A stretch of DNA of 64,000 bases. Origin: Metallococcus carri. GTDB lineage: Bacteria; Actinomycetota; Actinomycetes; Actinomycetales; Dermatophilaceae. The DNA is taken from the NCBI RefSeq assembly GCF_011440275.1, contig NZ_JAAOIV010000001.1, positions 124,001-188,000 on the forward strand, written 5' to 3'. This document shows positions 26,389 through 37,134 of the stretch, in pieces. A program made the position numbers and the translations under genes. Below the pieces are notes generated by a model, which saw nothing but the letters and a program-made list of their open reading frames with translations, was not told the origin of the DNA and did not search any database. Within the stretch, counting starts at the first letter, position 1. The number at the start of each line of letters is the position of its first letter.

Positions 26389-27827
26389 CCGCCACCGACC
26401 ACCAGATCACCACCCACGACCCGCAGGCAGCGGTGACCCCGCAGGGCACGCCCCGCTGGGAGGCCGCCCGCGACCACCTGTGGGGCCACTTCACCCGGCA
26501 CTCGGTCTACGAGCCCAAGGAAGCCGGCGGACTCGGCATACATATGCCGACGATCGTCCGCGGCGAGGGCGCCTACATCGAGGACTCCGAGGGCAAGCGC
26601 TATCTCGACGGGCTCTCCGGCCTGTTCGTCGTGCAGGTCGGCCACGGCCGCGAGGAGCTCGCGCGGGCCGCGGCCGACCAGGCCCAGCGGCTGGCGTTCT
26701 TCCCGCTCTGGTCCTACGCGACACCTGCGGCGATCGACCTGGCCGAGCGGCTCGCGGCATACGCTCCGGGCGACCTCAACCGGGTGTTCTTCACCACCGG
26801 TGGCGGCGAGGCCGTCGAGTCGGCCTGGAAGCTTGCCAAGCAGTACTTCAAGCTGGTCGGAAAACCGTTGAAGCACAAGGTGATCAGCCGTTCGATCGCC
26901 TACCACGGCACGCCCCAGGGTGCGCTGTCGATCACCGGTCTGCCGCCACTGAAGGAGATGTTCGAGCCGCTGGTGCCGGGCGGCTTCAAGGTGCCCAACA
27001 CCAACATCTACCGCGCGGCGCCGGAACTGCGCGAGGACCCGAAGGCCTTCGGGCGCTGGGCCGCCGACCGCATCGCCGAGGCGATCGAGTTCGAGGGGCC
27101 GGACACCGTCGCGGCCGTCTTCCTCGAGCCGGTGCAGAACGCCGGTGGCTGCTTCCCGCCGCCGCCCGGCTACTTCGAGCGGGTGCGCGAGATCTGCGAC
27201 GAATACGACGTGCTGCTGGTGTCGGACGAGACCATCTGCGCGTTCGGGCGGATCGGGTCGATGTTCGCCTGCGAGGACTTCGGTTATGTGCCCGACATCA
27301 TCACCTGCGCCAAGGGCATGACCTCGGGCTACTCCCCGATCGGCGCGATGATCGCGAGCGACCGGCTGTTCGAGCCGTTCAAGCACGGCACGACGTCGTT
27401 CCCGCACGGCTACACCTTCGGTGGCCACCCGGTCTCCTCGGCGGTCGCGCTGGCCAATCTCGACATCTTCGAGCGCGAGGGCTTGAACCAGCACGTGAAG
27501 GAACAGGGCCCGGCCTTCCGGCGCACGCTAGAGAAGCTGCACGACCTGCCGATCGTCGGTGACGTGCGCGGCGAGGGGTTCTTCTACGGCATCGAGCTGG
27601 TGAAGGACAAGGAGACCCGCGAGACCTTCAACGAGGACGAGGCCGAGCGGATGCTGCGCGGCTTCCTGTCCAAGGCGCTCTTCGACGCCGGCCTCTACTG
27701 CCGCGCCGACGACCGTGGCGACCCGGTCGTCCAGCTCGCGCCGCCGCTGATCTGCGGCCAGGCGGAATTCGACGAGATGGAACAGAAGCTGCGCGATGTG
27801 CTGACCCGCGCCTGGGACATCCTCTGA
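26385..27827 (+). CDS. class III aminotransferase (putrescine/GABA/omega-amine:pyruvate type)
   Basis: The 480-residue PLP enzyme has GLSGLFVVQVGHGREEL, the cofactor Asp in LVSDETICAFGR, and the Schiff-base lysine in IITCAKGMTSGY. The overall pattern matches omega-amino acid:pyruvate transaminases. The neighbouring aldehyde dehydrogenases imply that its product is 4-aminobutyraldehyde or succinate semialdehyde. Donor choice between putrescine, GABA and beta-alanine cannot be settled from sequence. It is translationally coupled to the Lrp gene. Confidence 0.9.
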   Translation: MTATDHQITTHDPQAAVTPQGTPRWEAARDHLWGHFTRHSVYEPKEAGGLGIHMPTIVRGEGAYIEDSEGKRYLDGLSGLFVVQVGHGREELARAAADQAQRLAFFPLWSYATPAAIDLAERLAAYAPGDLNRVFFTTGGGEAVESAWKLAKQYFKLVGKPLKHKVISRSIAYHGTPQGALSITGLPPLKEMFEPLVPGGFKVPNTNIYRAAPELREDPKAFGRWAADRIAEAIEFEGPDTVAAVFLEPVQNAGGCFPPPPGYFERVREICDEYDVLLVSDETICAFGRIGSMFACEDFGYVPDIITCAKGMTSGYSPIGAMIASDRLFEPFKHGTTSFPHGYTFGGHPVSSAVALANLDIFEREGLNQHVKEQGPAFRRTLEKLHDLPIVGDVRGEGFFYGIELVKDKETRETFNEDEAERMLRGFLSKALFDAGLYCRADDRGDPVVQLAPPLICGQAEFDEMEQKLRDVLTRAWDIL

Positions 27828-27830
27828 CCC

Positions 27831-28628
27831 ATGCAGGAGCCGCCGCGCTATTGGGAGTCGGCCTCCTCCCCCACGCCTGCCGTGCAGGTGTGGGGGTGGT
27901 CCGACACCTCGCCCGATGATGCTCGATCCGTTGCAGCACAGCGCCTTTCGCGCATGCGCGAGCTGATCCTGTCGGGCAAACGGCCGGCTGAGCGCTACTA
28001 CGACCGGGCGCCTCTGCGCGAGCCGGTGCTGCACCGGTTGGTCGTCGAAGGAGAACTGGTCGGCCTGGTGACTCGCAATCGGTATGGCGCGCACGTGCTC
28101 GCCACCGAGCGCGTCGTGGTCGCCGATGTCGACCTGTCCCCGCAGCACCGCGGCCTGTTCCGCAAGACCAAGGAGCCCGACCCGGGTCCGGCGATCGAAC
28201 GCATCCGCCGCTTCGCTAACACCAACCCGGGCTGGGGCGTGCGCACCTATCGCACCGCCGCCGGCTTGCGGGTGCTCATCACCGGGTCGGGTCTGACACC
28301 GTCCTCACCGGCGACCACCTCGGTTCTCACCAGCCTGCAGACCGACCCGGTCTACCTGCGGCTGTGCGGCGCGTATGACTGCTTCCGGGCCCGGCTGACG
28401 CCCAAGCCGTGGCGACTCACGCGGTCCTTCCCGCGCTATCCCGGGTGGCCGGCGCGTGACGAACGGGCGCTCGCCGCGTGGATCGATCGCTACGAACGCG
28501 AGCGGCAGGAGTTCGCCGGTTGTCACCTGCTGGCCGTGCAGGGGCCGCCGCCCGACGCGGTGTCGGGTGCTGTCCTCGAGCTGCACGATCTCGCCACCCG
28601 GGCGGATTCTCAGGCGCCGCTCGCCTGA
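27831..28628 (+). CDS. conserved protein of unknown function
   Basis: The 265-residue soluble protein starts three bases after the aminotransferase stop. It has a strongly patterned core: VVVADVDLSP, IERIRRFANTNPGWGVRTYRT, AGLRVLITGS, and YDCFRARLTPKPWR. The Asp-rich VADVDL strand and the conserved Arg/Lys pattern suggest a nucleic-acid- or nucleotide-related fold reminiscent of primase/polymerase-like proteins, but I cannot assign a family. It has no signal peptide or membrane segment. The saccharopine-dehydrogenase-like gene follows 27 bases later. Confidence 0.75.
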   Translation: MQEPPRYWESASSPTPAVQVWGWSDTSPDDARSVAAQRLSRMRELILSGKRPAERYYDRAPLREPVLHRLVVEGELVGLVTRNRYGAHVLATERVVVADVDLSPQHRGLFRKTKEPDPGPAIERIRRFANTNPGWGVRTYRTAAGLRVLITGSGLTPSSPATTSVLTSLQTDPVYLRLCGAYDCFRARLTPKPWRLTRSFPRYPGWPARDERALAAWIDRYERERQEFAGCHLLAVQGPPPDAVSGAVLELHDLATRADSQAPLA

Positions 28629-28655
28629 CACGTGGCGGCTGCGAGGATGGCCCGC

Positions 28656-29894
28656 ATGACCTCTCGCGAGTTCGACATCGTCCTGTTCGGCGCCACCGGT
28701 TTCGTGGGCGCCCTCACCGCCGCCCATCTGGCCGAACACGCTCCGGCGACCGTCCGGATCGCCCTGGCCGGCCGGTCCGAGTCGAAGCTGCGCCAGGTGC
28801 TGGCCGATCTGCCGGGCGCGCCGGATTGGCCTGTCGTCATTGCGGATTCGTCCGATCCGGCGAGTCTGCGGGCGATGGCCGAGCGCACCCGAGTGGTGAT
28901 CACGACGGTCGGGCCTTATGCGAAATACGGTCTCCCGCTGGTCGAGGCGTGCGCCACCACCGGCACCGATTACGTCGACCTCACCGGTGAGGTGCTCTTC
29001 CACCGCGAGGCCGTCGACCGGTTCGACGCCGCCGCCGAGGCGAGCGGGGCGCGCATCGTGCCGTCCTGCGGCTTCGACTCGGTGCCGTCCGATCTGGCCG
29101 TGCTCTTCCTGGCCGATGCCGCCTCGCACGCCGGCGACGGCGAACTCACCGAGACCACGCTCTACGCGACGATCAAGGGTGGTGCCAGCGGTGGCACCGT
29201 CGCGTCGGCGATCGGCCAGGCCGACGAGATGCGTGGGTCCAAGGACAAGCGCCGGATCGTGCTGGACAAATTCGCCCTCAGCCCGGACCGGGGTGCCGAG
29301 CCCAGCGGGGAGTATCGCGACGGTGCGACGGCGGCATACAGTGACGAAATCCGTTCGTGGACAGCGCCTTTCGTGATGGCGTCATACAACACGCGGGTCG
29401 TGCGCCGCAGCAATGCGCTGCTCGGCCACCGCTACGGACGCGGGTTCCGCTATCGCGAGCTGATGCGCACCGGCGACGGCCTCAAGGGTCGCGCCACGGC
29501 GTATGCCGTGCTCGGCGGGCTCGGCGCGATGATGGGCGCGATCGCCGTGCCCTTCCTGCGGCCGGTCGTCGACCGCGTCGCGCCGTCGCCGGGTGAAGGG
29601 CCGTCGGCGCAGGCCCGGGCGAAGGGATACTTCCGCATGGACGCCCGGTCGACGACGACCTCCGGCGCGCGGTATCAGTCGGTGGTCGCGGCTCAGGGTG
29701 ACCCGGGTTATGCCGCCACCGCGGTCATGCTCGGCGAGGCGGGCCTCGCACTCGCTCTGCAGCGCGACGAGCTGCCGCTGCCCGCCGGGCGTCGTGGTGG
29801 GCTGTTCACGCCGGCCACCGCGTTGGGCCGGCCGTATGCCGATCGCCTTGTCGCACAAGGCTTTACGATCGAGGCCGGCAAAACCTCGGCATAA
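28656..29894 (+). CDS. saccharopine dehydrogenase-like (trans-acting enoyl reductase family) protein
   Basis: From ATG 28656 the protein has 412 residues; GTG 28632 and ATG 28647 are other possible starts. A Rossmann motif FGATGFVGALTAAHL opens it, followed by VITTVGPYAKYGLPLVEACA and YVDLTGE typical of the family, and IVPSCGFDSVPSDLA. A hydrophobic helix near residues 285-300 may associate with membrane. Mycobacterial relatives act in lipid biosynthesis, but the role here is unknown. The ATP-grasp gene follows after 10 bases. Confidence 0.85.
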   Translation: MTSREFDIVLFGATGFVGALTAAHLAEHAPATVRIALAGRSESKLRQVLADLPGAPDWPVVIADSSDPASLRAMAERTRVVITTVGPYAKYGLPLVEACATTGTDYVDLTGEVLFHREAVDRFDAAAEASGARIVPSCGFDSVPSDLAVLFLADAASHAGDGELTETTLYATIKGGASGGTVASAIGQADEMRGSKDKRRIVLDKFALSPDRGAEPSGEYRDGATAAYSDEIRSWTAPFVMASYNTRVVRRSNALLGHRYGRGFRYRELMRTGDGLKGRATAYAVLGGLGAMMGAIAVPFLRPVVDRVAPSPGEGPSAQARAKGYFRMDARSTTTSGARYQSVVAAQGDPGYAATAVMLGEAGLALALQRDELPLPAGRRGGLFTPATALGRPYADRLVAQGFTIEAGKTSA

Positions 29895-29904
29895 GCTGCC
29901 GCAC

Positions 29905-31317
29905 GTGAACGGCAACCTTGCAGCGGACCTCAGGACGCTCAGCGAGTGGGCCCGAGACCAGCGGCGCGACCTGGTGCACGCCCGTCCGGTCATCATCGTC
30001 GCGCCCGTGCTGGCCGCGACCACCCGCCTGCTGCCCGGGCTGCAGGACGACGGCGCCGGCCCGATCCTGGTCGTGACCTGGGGTGACGGCACCGGCGAGC
30101 TGCCAGCCGAGGGGTCCGTCACGGTGGTGCGGGCCGGCTCGCTCGAAGCGCGGGATGTCGTGGACGAACTACAGGCGTGGTCCGCGCTGCTGACCGAGCC
30201 GCCGGCACGGGTGCGCACGGCTGTGGAGGCCCACGATCCCGAGCGCTCGGCGATCGTCCTGCTGTCAGTCCCGGCGCCTGCTGCGAGCTTCTGTGGGCGG
30301 CCGACCGTCGGCAACCGGTCGGCCGAGCAGGAGAAGCTCGAGGACAAGACGCTGAGCCGGCAGATCTGGTCGGGCGCCGGCATTGCACACGCGCCGGAGG
30401 AGGTCGTCGATGTCGACCGAAAAGCGTTGTGCGACAGCGCTGCTCGACTCGACCACGGCGCCGGGACAGTCTGGTCGGCGGACGCGTCACGTGGCGTCAA
30501 TGGCGGCGCGGCCCGGGTGCGCTGGGTCCGCGATGTGACCGATGCCGCGCAGGTCGACGCGGCGATGGTGGTGCTGGACGGCAGTGACCGGGCCCGGGTG
30601 ATGCCCTTCCTGGAGGGCGTCACCTGCAGCATCCACGGCATCGTCACCGACGACGGCGTCATTGTGCTGCGGCCGGTGGAGTTGGTGATGCTGCGCCCGG
30701 TCGGGTCCGGCACCTTCCGCCAGGCCGGCATCTCCTCGTGGTGGGATCCGTCGGTGGCTGAGCGCAATGAGATGCGCGCTGCCGCGCGCCACGTGGGTGA
30801 CTATCTGTCCCGAGAGCACGGTTATCGCGGCGCCTTCGGCATCGACGGCATCCTCACCGCTGACGGCTTCCGCCCGCACGAACTCAACCCGAGGTTCTCC
30901 GGCGGCTTGTCCACCCTCGGCAGAGGTATGCCGGAGGTCCCGCTGGTCGACCTCGACCGGCAGGCCCGGCTGGGCGGCGGGTTGCCGTTGCCGGTGCAGC
31001 GCGTCGAGGCCGCGCTGGTGGCGGCGGCCGACGAGGCGCGGTTGGGCTCGGCATACCTGGCCACCTCGACGATCCGCCCGACAGAGACGCAGACGGTCTG
31101 CGTGACCGGCTCGGCCGACGAACTCACGCTCCAGCAGGACGGCGAGACGAGCGTCGGTGTGCTTGAGCTCGGCCCCGCGTCCCAGGGCGCGCTGGTGCGG
31201 TTCACCCCGCTGGCGCTCGCCCCCGGCGAACGCCTCGCGCCGTGGGCTCTGGCGGCCTACCGCCTGGCAGATCGCCTGTGGGACACCGGTTTTGGCGCGA
31301 TGCACGCTCCCGCTTAG
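29905..31317 (+). CDS. ATP-grasp family protein
   Basis: From GTG 29905 the protein has 470 residues. The ATP-grasp core includes MPFLEGVTCSIHGIVTDDG, GYRGAFGIDGIL and the metal-binding HELNPRFSGGLSTL. The N-terminal third resembles a pre-ATP-grasp domain, with SFCGRPTVGNRSAEQEKLEDK as a likely phosphate loop. It would ligate a carboxylate to an amine or thiol. Substrates are unknown; the two genes immediately upstream may belong to the same pathway. Confidence 0.85.
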   Translation: MNGNLAADLRTLSEWARDQRRDLVHARPVIIVAPVLAATTRLLPGLQDDGAGPILVVTWGDGTGELPAEGSVTVVRAGSLEARDVVDELQAWSALLTEPPARVRTAVEAHDPERSAIVLLSVPAPAASFCGRPTVGNRSAEQEKLEDKTLSRQIWSGAGIAHAPEEVVDVDRKALCDSAARLDHGAGTVWSADASRGVNGGAARVRWVRDVTDAAQVDAAMVVLDGSDRARVMPFLEGVTCSIHGIVTDDGVIVLRPVELVMLRPVGSGTFRQAGISSWWDPSVAERNEMRAAARHVGDYLSREHGYRGAFGIDGILTADGFRPHELNPRFSGGLSTLGRGMPEVPLVDLDRQARLGGGLPLPVQRVEAALVAAADEARLGSAYLATSTIRPTETQTVCVTGSADELTLQQDGETSVGVLELGPASQGALVRFTPLALAPGERLAPWALAAYRLADRLWDTGFGAMHAPA

Positions 31318-31350
31318 CGCGGCACGCTGGTCGCACTAACCGCGGAAGCG

Positions 31351-33252
31351 CTACGGGTGCAGGACGGGGCGGAGGTCGTTGAGCACCGAGGCGTCCTCGA
31401 TCGTGCTGGGCACCAGCGCCTCGTCACCGTCGGCCAGCTGCCGCATCGTCTTGCGCAGGATCTTGCCCGAGCGCGTCTTGGGCAGAGCGGGCACGATGTC
31501 GACCTGCTGCAGCGTGGCGATCGCCCCGACCTGCTCGCGCACGACCGCGCCGAGCTCACTGCGCAGGGTGTCGAGCTGATCGTCGGTGAGGGTCGACCAC
31601 TGCTCACCGGCCTTGAGCACCACCAATGCCCGCGGCACCTGCCCCTTGAGCTGGTCCCGGACGCCGATCACCGCGCACTCGGCCACGGCCGGGTGCGACG
31701 ACAGCGCCGCCTCGATGCCACCGGTCGACAGCCGGTGGCCCGCGACATTGAGCACGTCGTCGGTGCGACCCAGCACGAAGACATAACCGTCGTCGTCGAT
31801 GTAGCCGCCGTCCCCGGTCAGGTAGTAACCGTCGTAGGCCGACAGATATGACGAGACATACCGCTCGTCATCGCCCCACAAGGTGGGCAACGTCCCCGGT
31901 GGCAGCGGCAGCTTGATGCACACCGCGCCCTCGGTCCCGGGTGGACACTGCTCACCACGCTCGTCGAGCACGCGCACGTCATACCCGGGCGACGGCACGG
32001 TCGCCGAGCCGGGTTTGATCGGAAGTCGTTGCAGCCCAACGGGATTGATGGCGATCGGCCACCCGGTCTCGGTCTGCCACCAGTTGTCGACCACCGGCAC
32101 GCCGAGCATGTCGGTGGCCCACTGCCAGGTGTCCGGGTCGAGCCGCTCGCCGGCCATGAAGAGCGTCTGCAGCGAGGAGGTGTCGTGCGCCTTGAGCAGC
32201 TCGCCGGACGGGTCCTCCTTCTTGATCGCCCGCAACGCGGTCGGCGCGGTGAACATGCCCCGCACCCGGTGCTGCTGCACGATCCGCCAGAAGGTCGACG
32301 CATCCGGTGTGCCGACCGGCTTGCCCTCGAAGAGCACCGTCGTGCAGCCGACGATGAGCGGTGCGTAGACGATATAGGAGTGGCCGACCACCCACCCGAC
32401 GTCGGAGGCGGTGAACCACACATCGCCCGGCTGCATGCCGTAGAGGTGGGTCATCGAATACTGCAGCGCCACGGCATAGCCGCCGCTGTCGCGCACGATG
32501 CCCTTCGGCTTGCCCGTCGTGCCCGAGGTGTAGAGCACATAGAGGGGGTCGGTCGCGGCGACCGGCACGCAACCGGCCGGTTCGACGGCGCCGGGCCGCA
32601 TCGCGGTCGCCCAGTCGACATCCCGCTCCCCCATCTCGGCCTCGACTTGCGGACGCTGCACGACCAGGACTCGGTCCGGCTTGTGTCGCGCCCGCTCGAT
32701 CGCCTCGTCGACCATCGGCTTGTAGGGGATGACGCGCGTGCGCTCCACGCCCCCGGACGCCGTCACCACGACCGTCGGTCGCGCGTCGTCGATCCGGGCG
32801 GCGAGCTCAGCCGGCGCGAACCCGCCGAAGACGACCGAGTGCACCGCACCGATGCGCGCGCAGGCCAGCATGGTGATGACGGCCTCGGGGATCATCGGCA
32901 GGTAGACGACGACCCGATCCCCTTGTCGCACACCAAGATCGCGCAGCACTCCCGCCGCGCGACCGACCAACTCGAGCAGCTCGGCATACGTGAAGGTCGT
33001 GACGGTGTCGGTGACCGGGCTGTCGTAGATCAGCGCCGGCTGATCGGCCCGCCCAGCGATCACATGCCGGTCGAGCGCGTTGAAACAGACGTTGAGGCGC
33101 GCATCGGGGAACCAGCGGTAGAACGGCGGCCGGCTGTCGTCGAGCGCCCGCTTGGGCGGGTTGATCCAGTTGATCGCCTTCGCCGCATCCAGCCAGAACC
33201 GCTCGGGGTCGGATCTGCTCAGGTCGTATGCCGCCCGGTACGCGTTCGTCAT
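31351..33252 (-). CDS. prpE: propionyl-CoA/acetyl-CoA synthetase
   Basis: The 633-residue AMP-forming acyl-CoA synthetase has the P-loop motif YTSGTTGKPKG, DNWWQTETGWPI, YLTGDGGYIDDDGYVFVLGR and the C-terminal TRSGKILRK, whose lysine is the usual acylation-regulated residue. The start MTNAYRAAYDLSRSDPERFW and overall length fit PrpE better than Acs. ATG 33252 is chosen because upstream codons are unrelated to the family. The MFS gene diverges from it with a 43-base gap. Confidence 0.9.
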   Translation of the reverse strand: MTNAYRAAYDLSRSDPERFWLDAAKAINWINPPKRALDDSRPPFYRWFPDARLNVCFNALDRHVIAGRADQPALIYDSPVTDTVTTFTYAELLELVGRAAGVLRDLGVRQGDRVVVYLPMIPEAVITMLACARIGAVHSVVFGGFAPAELAARIDDARPTVVVTASGGVERTRVIPYKPMVDEAIERARHKPDRVLVVQRPQVEAEMGERDVDWATAMRPGAVEPAGCVPVAATDPLYVLYTSGTTGKPKGIVRDSGGYAVALQYSMTHLYGMQPGDVWFTASDVGWVVGHSYIVYAPLIVGCTTVLFEGKPVGTPDASTFWRIVQQHRVRGMFTAPTALRAIKKEDPSGELLKAHDTSSLQTLFMAGERLDPDTWQWATDMLGVPVVDNWWQTETGWPIAINPVGLQRLPIKPGSATVPSPGYDVRVLDERGEQCPPGTEGAVCIKLPLPPGTLPTLWGDDERYVSSYLSAYDGYYLTGDGGYIDDDGYVFVLGRTDDVLNVAGHRLSTGGIEAALSSHPAVAECAVIGVRDQLKGQVPRALVVLKAGEQWSTLTDDQLDTLRSELGAVVREQVGAIATLQQVDIVPALPKTRSGKILRKTMRQLADGDEALVPSTIEDASVLNDLRPVLHP

Positions 33253-33295
33253 ACCTCCCCATCCAAGCACCGCGAGCATGCGGTAGGCAGTTGCC

Positions 33296-34546
33296 ATGAC
33301 GATCGACCGCGAGCAGTTGCAGCGCCGCACCGTGCGCACCCTCGTCGCCTCCCAGGTCTGCGGTGGGGTGGGCGTCGCCAGCGGCATCGCCGTGATGGCG
33401 TTGCTGGCGCTGCGGCTGTCCGGCTCGGAAACCCTCTCCGGCCTCGGCACGACGGCGCAGGTGCTCGGCGGCGCGCTCATCACCGTGCCGGTCGCCGCTC
33501 TGTCGGCCCGCCGGGGCCGCCGCGCCGGGCTCAGCCTCGGGTATGCGCTCGCCGTCCTGGGAGCGATCGTCATCGTGCTCGCGGCCGCCGCGAGGTCGTT
33601 CCCGCTGATGCTGCTCGGCGCCCTGCTCTTCGGCGGCGCGACGACTGCCAACAGCCAGGCGAGGTATGCCGGAGCCGACCTGGCCAGCGCGCAGCATCGC
33701 GGCCGCGACCTGTCGTTGGTGGTGTGGGCGGCCACTATCGGCTCGGTGCTCGGGCCCAATCTGGTCGGCCCGGGCGAATCGGTGGGCCGGGCGCTGCACC
33801 TGCCGCGCCTCACCGGCTCGTTCGTGCTCGCCACGCTCGGCTTCGTGCTGGCGCTCGTCGTGCTGACCCTGCTGCTGCGCCCCGACCCGCTGCTCGCCGC
33901 GCGCGAGCTCGACCGCGACCCGGCCGGCACGACCGCTCCCGCGGCCGACGGCTCGTTGCGCACCGGCATCCGGGCGGTGCTGTCCGACCGGCGAGCGCTG
34001 TGCGGGATGCTCACCACCGCCCTCGGGCACGCGGTAATGATCTCGGTGATGGTCATGACGCCGCTGCACATGGACCACGGCGGCGCCAGCCTGCGGCTCA
34101 TCGGCCTGGTGATCAGCGGGCACATCCTCGGCATGTACGCCTTCTCCCCGGTCACCGGCTGGCTGGTCGACCGCTTCGGTGGCCCGGTCGTCGCCCTCGG
34201 TGCAGCGGCGATCCTGCTCAGCGGCGGCTTGCTCGCGGCCACCACCCAGGAGGGGATGTCCGCCCGACTCGCGGTCGCGCTCTTCCTCGTTGGCGTCGGC
34301 TGGTCCGGCACGCTTGTGTCCGGGTCGACGATGCTCACCAACGCCATACCGCTCGCGAAACGGCCTGCGGCACAAGGGTTTGCCGATCTCGCGATGGGTT
34401 TGGCGGGTGCCGCCGCGGGAGCAGGTGCAGGGGCGATCCTGCAGCACTCGGGCTTCGCGATGCTCGGCTACCTCGGAGCGGTCATCGCGATCTGCATCGC
34501 CGTCGCCGTGCTCGTGCTCGGTCGCACTCCCCGACCGAGCACCTAA
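33296..34546 (+). CDS. MFS transporter
   Basis: The 416-residue protein has about 12 membrane helices with a central loop near residues 200-220. The cytoplasmic loop ALSARRGRRAGLSLGYALAV corresponds to the MFS motif A position, and WLVDRFGGPVVAL to its C-half counterpart. It is likely a drug or metabolite exporter; the substrate is unknown. It ends one base before the stop of the convergent AAA ATPase gene. Confidence 0.88.
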   Translation: MTIDREQLQRRTVRTLVASQVCGGVGVASGIAVMALLALRLSGSETLSGLGTTAQVLGGALITVPVAALSARRGRRAGLSLGYALAVLGAIVIVLAAAARSFPLMLLGALLFGGATTANSQARYAGADLASAQHRGRDLSLVVWAATIGSVLGPNLVGPGESVGRALHLPRLTGSFVLATLGFVLALVVLTLLLRPDPLLAARELDRDPAGTTAPAADGSLRTGIRAVLSDRRALCGMLTTALGHAVMISVMVMTPLHMDHGGASLRLIGLVISGHILGMYAFSPVTGWLVDRFGGPVVALGAAAILLSGGLLAATTQEGMSARLAVALFLVGVGWSGTLVSGSTMLTNAIPLAKRPAAQGFADLAMGLAGAAAGAGAGAILQHSGFAMLGYLGAVIAICIAVAVLVLGRTPRPST

Positions 34547-34547
34547 A

Positions 34548-35720
<1,173 letters not shown>

Positions 35721-35771
35721 GTCGGCGACGTTATCGGGCCGGGCCGACAGCCCGCATGATGAACTGACCCC

Positions 35772-36884
35772 ATGCCACCGATCGAGGTCGAGACCGCCGA
35801 CCAGTTGCGCACCGTGCTCGCGTCCGGACGCAGCCTGCACGGCCTGCGCTTCCAGGATCTCGACCTGACCGTCTGTGAGAGCCAGTTGCTGGCCCGCGGC
35901 GACTTGCGTGGTCTGGTCGTCCTCGGCGGCCAGTGCTCGCAGCGGCTGGAGGTCCACCTGCGCAGCCACGGTGCGTTCGTCTTCGCCGAAGACCCGTCGC
36001 TGCCGATCGACACCTACCGGGCCCACCTTTACACCTACCGCGACCTGTATGCCGGGCTCCCCGACCGCGGCTATCCCACCACTCCGGACGCGCGCGCCTA
36101 TGCGTGGTTCAAGGACCCCTCGGTGGCGCAGGACGCCTACATCACCCTGCAGCGTGCGATCCATGACGACGGCATCAGCGACGCCTTGCGCGAGTTCGCC
36201 GACGGACGACTGATCGTCGGCATCATGGGCGGTCACGCCGTCGCCCGCGGGACGACGGAGTATGCCGACACCGCTCGGCTCGCGCGCGACCTCGCCAACC
36301 GTGGCTTGGGGATCGCTACCGGTGGTGGGCCGGGGGCGATGGAAGCCGCCAATCTCGGTGCGCTGCAACGCGATTCGGCCCAGCTCGACCTTGCCCTCAC
36401 CGAGCTGGCAAAGGTTCCGGACTTCCGGCCGAGCATCGACGCCTGGGCCAAGGTCGCCTGGCAGCTGCGCGATCGATGGGGCGACGCGGTCGACGAGGCC
36501 GCCTCACTCGGCATACCGACCTGGTTCTACGGGCACGAGCCGCCCAACCTGTTCGCCGGAATGATCGCGAAGTTCTTCAGCAACGCCCTGCGCGAGGATC
36601 TGCTGCTGCAGGTGTGCACCGGCGGCATCATCGTGATGCCCGGCGCGGCCGGCACGGTGCAGGAGATCTTCCAGGCGGTGACCCCGCGCTATTACGCATC
36701 GCCCGATGTCCCGCTGTCGCCGCTGGTGCTGGTCGGCCGGCGCCAGTGGACGACCGACGTGCCGGTCTGGCCGGCGCTGCAGGCCCTCGGTCAAGGCTCC
36801 CCGCTCGGCCCGGTGGTGCACCTCGTCGACTCACCGGCCGAAGCAATCGCGGTGATCGCTCAGGCGGTTGAGGCCGCCAGCTGA
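35772..36884 (+). CDS. LOG/TIGR00730-like Rossmann-fold protein
   Basis: The 370-residue protein has an N-terminal extension of about 150 residues and a C-terminal Rossmann domain of the LOG type, with IVGIMGGHAVARGT and LGIATGGGPGAMEAANLGA. The family PGGxGTxxE motif appears as MPGAAGTVQEIFQ, with alanine replacing the second glycine. Canonical LOG proteins are cytokinin-activating phosphoribohydrolases; this longer form is of unknown function. Its last eight codons lie inside a 25-bp repeat that recurs at the end of rlmN. Confidence 0.82.
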   Translation: MPPIEVETADQLRTVLASGRSLHGLRFQDLDLTVCESQLLARGDLRGLVVLGGQCSQRLEVHLRSHGAFVFAEDPSLPIDTYRAHLYTYRDLYAGLPDRGYPTTPDARAYAWFKDPSVAQDAYITLQRAIHDDGISDALREFADGRLIVGIMGGHAVARGTTEYADTARLARDLANRGLGIATGGGPGAMEAANLGALQRDSAQLDLALTELAKVPDFRPSIDAWAKVAWQLRDRWGDAVDEAASLGIPTWFYGHEPPNLFAGMIAKFFSNALREDLLLQVCTGGIIVMPGAAGTVQEIFQAVTPRYYASPDVPLSPLVLVGRRQWTTDVPVWPALQALGQGSPLGPVVHLVDSPAEAIAVIAQAVEAAS

Positions 36885-37134
36885 TGTCTCCAGGCGATGC
36901 CGCCAATCCGGACACCTAGCCCAGCACCAAGCAATGACATCAGGGAACGCTAGGAGCGGCTCTTCATGGCGATCATGGTGGACATAGGTCGGCCGCGCAT
37001 GAGGCGGCAGCGATGACAACAGCCGACGGTCGTATCGCTCCATCGTGACGTCGCGATCGAACACCAAATGCGCGTCGGTGGCGTCGATCCGTGCAAGAAG
37101 CGACTTGAGCTCACGCCGACGGACGACGTAAGGA
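36831..37134 (-). pseudogene. C-terminal remnant of an unknown gene
   Basis: Between the convergent LOG and rlmN genes, the minus strand encodes about 80 residues with strong coding character (YVVRRRELKSLLARIDATDA, RPTYVHHDRHEEPLLAFPDV and IAWCWARCPDWRHRL) but no start codon or upstream part. The frame continues from the rlmN shadow frame and stops at 36831 inside the LOG gene. The piece lies between two near-identical 25-bp repeats. I do not recognise the parent family. Confidence 0.5.
36860..36884. repeat. 25-bp direct repeat, left copy
   Basis: This sequence matches 37135-37159 in 24 of 25 positions (T at 36869, C at 37144). It contains the LOG-gene stop codon. Internally it has a GGCGG/CCGCC dyad. 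Confidence 0.8.
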
